From: Straminergon stramineum
Taxonomy: Eukaryota; Streptophyta; Bryopsida; Hypnales; Calliergonaceae
DNA: 64,000 bases
Assembly (NCBI GenBank): GCA_963920665.1
Contig: OY987264.1
Location: forward strand, 26,516,906-26,580,905
Reading direction: 5' to 3'
In this document: positions 58,431 to 64,000 of the stretch, in pieces
Layout of the letters: each line of letters starts with the position of its first letter
Numbering within the stretch: position 1 is the first letter of the stretch
Notes under the pieces: model-generated
Told to the model about the DNA's origin: nothing
The model's database searches: none
What the model saw: the letters and a program-made list of their open reading frames with translations, nothing else
Translations under genes and position numbers: made by a program

Positions 58431-58729
58431 CGTATTAACCTTGGACCCTTGGAAGGACATTAGAGTGTTTAGCCTAAGTACTTTACTAGTAATTACTTTA
58501 GAAACAATGTAAAACCTGCTGCAAGGTTCATTTTGAATGTTGGAGCTAACAATTTAAAAAATATTTAAGTTACTATAGCATCATTTCTTTGAAGTGTATT
58601 GTATTGCAACTATTGTACATTACTCCTTCCATCCCAATAAGATCTTCTTGTTGATCTTAATTTTTTGTCCCCAAAAGATCTTCATGTTGCACTTTGTGAC
58701 ATTGCAAATCAATCAAATTTGGCTTTCAG

Positions 58730-59452
58730 GTGATTGCATGAAACACTTGTACTATTTTTTGTCACGTATTGCATGCCGATTATTTTTTGGGCCATAACTT
58801 TTGTGTTTTGACTCCAAATGACTCCAAATTCATACACAAGGTACTTATGACTATTATACACCTTATCTAAATTTTTGGAATTAAATTCTTTTTACTATTT
58901 AATTATAGCCCCCGATTTTAGGTCACACTTGACAATTTTGGGGTTTTTTCAACAAAGTAGTACCCAAAGAAACAAATTTGGAGCTGAAATTTAGAAGAGA
59001 TGGTCATATAGTATACTTTTAGCTATGCTTCAAAGGATACTTTAAAATAGTTAATTATATATCATATAGAAGTCCACAAAGATAGCCTCTTTCTACTTGC
59101 ATTTCAAAACGTGTAAAAAAAATTTTTGTTTTGTTTTGGAGAGTGACCATCTCCATAGAGTTGCTACAAATGGCCAATTTTTCGTTTTTTTCTTTAAGGT
59201 TTTTCCTATTTTTTATTAATTAAAAAATTGAATTATCTATTTTCTTGAGATTTGGCACTTTTCTAGTTCCCCTAATTAGACAATTTTTTAATGAATTTCT
59301 TTCGGTGGTTACCTTCATCTTAAAGGTGTATATATTGACTATATTTTTTAATTTAAAAAAAAAATTGTTTTCCTAATTTTAAAGTACTGCCAAAAAAATC
59401 ATGAGTATTGTTGCAAAATGCAACAAATAGTACAAGTGTTTCATGCAATCAC
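58730..59452. mobile_element. Foldback element with GTGATTGCA ends, copy A
   Basis: The left end GTGATTGCATGAAACACTTG is perfectly complementary to the right end CAAGTGTTTCATGCAATCAC, a 20-bp inverted repeat. The complement then continues as TACTATTT. The interior is non-coding. A related copy in the other orientation lies at 62414-63147. The superfamily is unknown and no target duplication is evident. Confidence 0.7.
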
Positions 59453-60061
59453 TCTATATAGAAAGTGAAGTGGATTTTTAAAATGTTATTTTCAACCTTA
59501 ATCAAAGACATTTTGTCCAATAGAAAGATCATTTGGGGATGGTGAGAGTACTTTTTAATGTTCCATAGTACATTATTTGTAAATCTACAAAAAGATTGTC
59601 TAAAAAGATAGAAGAGGAACTTGCATAAAGAGCTTCCATTTTCCATCTACAAATAGACAAAATAATGAACATCTCATTTTGGGTTGTATATATGTAAATC
59701 TAGATTGTTGTTTTTTCAAGGAGGAGCTATCGTTGAACTATATACTTTGAACCCTAAATTTTGAAACTGGTCTATTTGCTACTATGTTTCATAAGATTTC
59801 GGGCCCCTAAACTATTGCATTTGTAAATGCATAATTTAAGCTTAGTCAATATAATAATACCCTTAATGGGATTTTCCATTTTTGTAGTTTTTTCTCCTAT
59901 TGTACATCTATGATTCACTTGTATGAATTGTTTGATATATGATGTCTATATATGTGCTATTTATGTGGGTTGTGTTCAATAATTATTGATATGTACATGT
60001 TGTACTAATCAATCCTAAAACTACATATAAATTTTTTAAATTATAGTAGGAACATATTTAA
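59453..60061. other. AT-rich intergenic DNA
   Basis: No supported gene, RNA or transposon end is seen. Confidence 0.5.
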
Positions 60062-60945
60062 CCCCTCAGGGGACCATTTGTTCCCTTGGGGGACAATTTG
60101 TGTTTGGGTAGGTTCCCATAACCTCCATTTTTACTGAAGTTTTTTGAAGATGTGCATTTTTATTTCAATTTGTGCTCGGGAGAAAAAGTTATGGAACAAT
60201 AAGCCAAAAATGGAGGTCGGCAAGCACCACAAAAAAATCACAAAAAGTCTAAATTTTTTTTTAATATTTTTTCCTAAAATTGATTTTTATTTTCTCTACA
60301 TTTGAAGCATTGATTCATTCTATTTGGACTAGTGATGAGAAAGTTATGGACAATCTTAGTTTTTCGGGCAATTTAAGCATCTTCTTGAAAAAATAATTTA
60401 TATGATTCATTTTCTAATGCAATCCTTACAATTTTCAAAAAAAATGGTTAGAGAGGGTTATGTTTGCTTGCTAGAACAATCTTACTGTTGGGATTATTGT
60501 ATTTCATTTTTATCTTAGAGCTATTAATGATTTAGTTTTTCCTTCAATCTTGAACCTACTTCTACTTAACAATTTTTCATGAGTAAAAATTAAGGGTTTT
60601 TTTCTTGAATTTTTTTCCTAGATTCTCATATCAAGTATTTAACATAAAAATTTAGAAAATCAAAATCAATAATACAAAAAATTTAGGATAAGAAGATTCA
60701 AAGCCAAAAAATCTAGTCAAGCAAGTTGCAAAAAAACTTGTTTTTTTCACTTTAGATGTAAAGATCTTGCAATCTATATTGTAAAATTTTCTGAAATTTC
60801 TTCCATACATTCTTATACTAGTCTAGTATAACATCCTATAGTTAGTATGCAAAAAAGAACAATTTTAGAAGTTCTTTGCTCTTTGCAATAGAAGTAGTAG
60901 TTTTGGGTGTGTTTTGATGGAGAAAAGGCTTGGATCTTTTAGGGG
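60062..60945 (+). mobile_element. TTAA-associated MITE, distant family B member
   Basis: A clean TTAA precedes CCCCTCAGGGGACC at 60062. The right end read inward is CCCCTAAAAGATCC next to TTCAA, a decayed TTAA. The middle shares 'gatgagaaagttatggac' and 'cttagttttt' with the family B elements. Confidence 0.65.
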
Positions 60946-62302
60946 TTCAATGCCTCAAATTTAAGTTTTAACTACCATAGGGTTTAGAAAAATGGATGAA
61001 AAGTAGAAGTAGAAAAAAATAGGTACATATCTATTGTGAAAGAATAGCTAAACATACCCTATAATAAAAAGTTTTGATGCACGTATATATAGATTACAAG
61101 GTAAAGTGAAGTACCTAGGACGTTTTGTGTCCATTGGATGATCAACTAAGTTTTGTGCATATTGAAGAATGGATCATTTTCATCCAATTTTTGTGTGCAA
61201 CTTTATTGATGCTATATCCACATCATTGAGTTCAGTTCAAGCCACATTTCAATTGTCTTTTGGTTTCATATGGGGTAGTTTATCAACATTATCCACTATA
61301 TTTCAACACTTTGATCTTTTTTCCCATAAAACTCAATTTGGACATTCAAAAAGATTTCTTTTGCTTTTGAGAAAAAAAAAAAGAATGGAAGCTTTTGAAA
61401 TTTGAAGTTTAGTTACTACTCCACTTAGAAATGTTGAAATTTTTCTTAAACTCAACATTTCAGTAAAGTTTGAAGTTGAGTTTCTATAATCTTTATTCTA
61501 AATATGGCCAATGACATGGAATTTTTCTCTACACCACATTGCTCAACACTATTATAATGTACTACTCTGAAGATTTTAGTTTTTTGGAAGGTCAAATCAT
61601 AGACCTTATTTGCTCACTATTATTGCTTTACTCATTTTAAAATCTATCTACACATTCTTTAAGGGTATGTTTGCACTTGGTATTAAAGAGTGTTGTTATT
61701 GAGGATCTTAGGAACAAATTTAGACCTGCTTTTGGATTGCATTTATTTTGCAAGCATCACCCTAAACACCAAATACAAACATACCTTAAGGTACACAAAA
61801 TTTTCATTTTGTTATACTAAAAGGAAGGAGGCAATATGACCCAGAAGAAATCAACATTCTATGTAGATTGCACATGTTCAAGCAACAAGAAATCTTGCCC
61901 AATGAGAAAGAATCATGGGAATGGAGCCATTTTTTGGCAATTAGAAGGCAAACTACCAGCATTAGATATGCATTTTTAATCCTCCACACCATGAAATTGT
62001 TGCTACAACACCTACATTTCAAGACTTTTCTGTTCATACAATATGTCTTCTTTATTGGCACTCTCAATTTAAGCAAATCCATATCAAGAAAAGATGAGTT
62101 CTTTTTGGCTCTGGAGTTCAAGAAAGGATGAGTTCTTTTTGTCTATCAAATTTGGCATCCCGCGATTGCAAGCTTCATGATCATGAAAAGCACTACAATT
62201 TTCCAAAACTATTCGTCATGAGAATTTAGTTTTTCAAGTTACTCTAATTCTAGGGGAATACAGTGACCAAATGATTCCTCATAAGATTCATACAACACTA
62301 TT
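60946..62302. other. AT-rich intergenic DNA
   Basis: The frames at 61169-61405 and 61804-62131 (both strands) show no known domain. Nothing else is supported. Confidence 0.45.
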
Positions 62303-62306
62303 TTAA

Positions 62307-63981
62307 CCCGTTAAGGAACAAGCCGCGTTTGTTGGCAACATAGCGATTTTGGGCAACTCACTACAAATGGAATTTTTATTTTTTTCTTTGAAACTTTCAC
62401 ACAACATGGTGGGGTGATTGCAAGAAACACTTCACATTCTTGGCTCAAAAACACAATTTCTAGCCTTAGGATTGGCAATACTACGGACTACTATCAATTT
62501 TACGCATCAGTGTGCGCCTGCGAGTCTCAACTGTCAATTTTAGGTGCATGTAGATCTAAACCATTGATTCAGTACTATACAATACTGTGGAGTACTATAG
62601 AAGCCACTGGGAGCAGAAAATAGTAGAAAAGGGGTCTATGGACCTTTTCATTTTTAGTAATTCAAAAAAAATTCAAAAAATTCCCATAAAAAAAGACATT
62701 TTTGTAGACAAGCTTGGTCTCGCATTGCACCAAAAATTTCTTCAACGAAAATTTTCTCCTACCTGAAAAGTGCATGCTAACAACAGTCACTTTGGCCCCA
62801 TGTCGACACCTCACGCAAAGGTGTTTTGCAAAAAACACTTTGTTCGTCATTGGAATGCAAGTACACCTCTAGCTTCTCCAATTTGTAGCTTCTAGTTCTC
62901 ATTTTTGGATACAACATCTAACCAAAAAAAACCCAAATGGCCATGGTAGACATCCAATCGGGGGCACCTTAAAAATAGTATAGTAATTTTTTTTAAACCA
63001 AAAAATTAGGGAATGTGTGAAATTTTTATGTGTATCTTCATTGCAAATTTCAAGACAAATGGACTTATGATGCAAAAGTTATGACCAAAAAACCACCTAT
63101 CCAACGGCAAGGGGACAAAAAATAGGACAAGTGCTTCTTGCAATCACCCGATGACAAGGACTACCCTCAAAGCCCAACAATTTTCATAATTTTTTACTAC
63201 ATGGATAAAAATTTATTGTATGATATGGAGGTTTTTTTCTTGGTCGGGTAATTTGGGCAAATAAAAAATAATCAATTTTTTTAGAAACAAAAATTTGAAA
63301 TTGTTTTTTTAGATTTACATTTATATACGTTGAAAGCTTTGAATCATTCCACTTTGATTAGTGAGATGAAAGTTATGAGGAGTTTTAGTTTGCAAGTAGT
63401 TATGGATTTTCTATACTAAAATAAACTTGGAAAACTTTGAAGTTGTTTATTCAACTTAATTATTTATAGGAAAATAGATAAAACCTAGGATGTAGATTGT
63501 TTCTTACAATATTACAACCATTGGGATTGGAATTTTTCAATTCCATATCTAAATTCTTAACAATTTAGTATTTTCAATCATTCTCGACTCCTTACTTTCT
63601 ATTTGTTTCCTATATGTTGTACAATTCCAAATGATCTGAAAAATTTCAAGCATATGGCCAATTGACCTTGAAAATTGAATTCAAAGAAGCACCATCAACA
63701 TGGAAATTTTTTCTTACAAACACTGTGACCTTGTGAAGTGCATCTACCCAGTTTCTCGTAGGGCCCAAAAAAGTTTTTTTCTCAATTAAAACACTAATGT
63801 CTTGCAATCCATGCAATGGAAATTTCTAAAAAAAGTTCTTCATCTTTTCAAACCAATGTACTATAAGATCCTATGGTTACATGTGTCCAAATACAGTTCT
63901 CTTTCTAAAATTTGTTACTTATATCAGAAATGGCAATTTTGTAGTGTTTTTGTTGAAAACATAGTCAAGAAATTTTAGGGA
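62307..63981 (+). mobile_element. TTAA-flanked MITE (family B) with a nested foldback
   Basis: TTAA at 62303-62306 precedes CCCGTTAAGGAACAAG. The right end reads TTTTAGGGA followed by TTAA (63982-63985). The body matches 40793-41728 in the same direction (for example 'ttggcaacatagc', then 'aaagctttgaatcattcc', then 'gatgaaagttatgagg'). Removing the inner foldback 62414-63147 brings its length close to that copy. Confidence 0.75.
62414..63147. mobile_element. Foldback element with GTGATTGCA ends, copy B, nested
   Basis: The left end GTGATTGCAAGAAACACTT pairs with the right end AAGTGCTTCTTGCAATCAC with one unpaired change. Read in reverse complement, its interior follows copy A: 'ataacttttg', a run of similar AT-rich sequence, then 'gcccccgatt'. 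It interrupts the family B element, so it is younger than that element. Confidence 0.72.
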
Positions 63982-64000
63982 TTAAAATGTTTCCAAATTG

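Noticed and set aside
1..64000. CRISPR arrays, operons or other prokaryotic features
   Set aside because: None were seen. Genes have spliceosomal introns and the repeats are eukaryotic transposons.

Overview
The window looks like nuclear DNA of a streptophyte, meaning a land plant or a close green-algal relative. Three genes with spliceosomal introns can be rebuilt exon by exon. They are COP9 signalosome subunit 3 (CSN3), a plant-type ORM/ORMDL sphingolipid regulator, and a large, very divergent E2F-like protein with two winged-helix repeats, the layout of plant DEL and animal E2F7/8 proteins. The mobile-element content (a piggyBac relic, a Penelope-like retroelement, many CACTA-type elements) would be unusual in a flowering plant, so I lean towards a non-angiosperm lineage. 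The species cannot be fixed from sequence alone.

Region 1 to 33.8 kb is a transposon graveyard with visible nesting. A hAT-like transposase relic lies on the minus strand at 8.4-9.5 kb. A piggyBac-like transposase relic on the plus strand begins near 16.4 kb and resumes at 29.4 kb. It was split by a 12.9-kb CACTA-type element (16448-29396, 3-bp target duplication CCA) and again by a small CACTA-type MITE (30571-30884, duplication AAT). Removing each insert with one target copy restores the piggyBac reading frame. Inside the large CACTA-type element sits a young retroelement (about 18581-25157, minus strand). It has an RGG-rich ORF1, a Penelope-like reverse transcriptase ORF with one in-frame TAG, no visible endonuclease domain, and direct repeats of about 1.17 kb that look identical. 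The order of events is therefore piggyBac first, then CACTA, then retroelement.

Region 33.8 to 57.5 kb holds the three host genes, all on the plus strand: CSN3 (33858-37660), ORM-like (45760-47252) and E2F-like (50916-57498). They are separated by transposon-rich DNA. The E2F-like model carries an unrecognised domain of about 200 residues in front of the winged helices, and the usual DNA-contact motif of both helices is altered.

Non-coding structure elsewhere is mostly non-autonomous DNA transposons. Seven CACTA-type elements have readable 3-bp target duplications. At least eight TTAA-associated elements have CCCYT termini typical of piggyBac-mobilised MITEs. There is also a near-complete 1-kb foldback at 43.8-44.8 kb and a separate foldback family with GTGATTGCA ends. 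Long stretches, chiefly 1-4.6, 5.9-7.4, 25.2-27.4 and 48.2-49.5 kb, are AT-rich with no gene that I can support.
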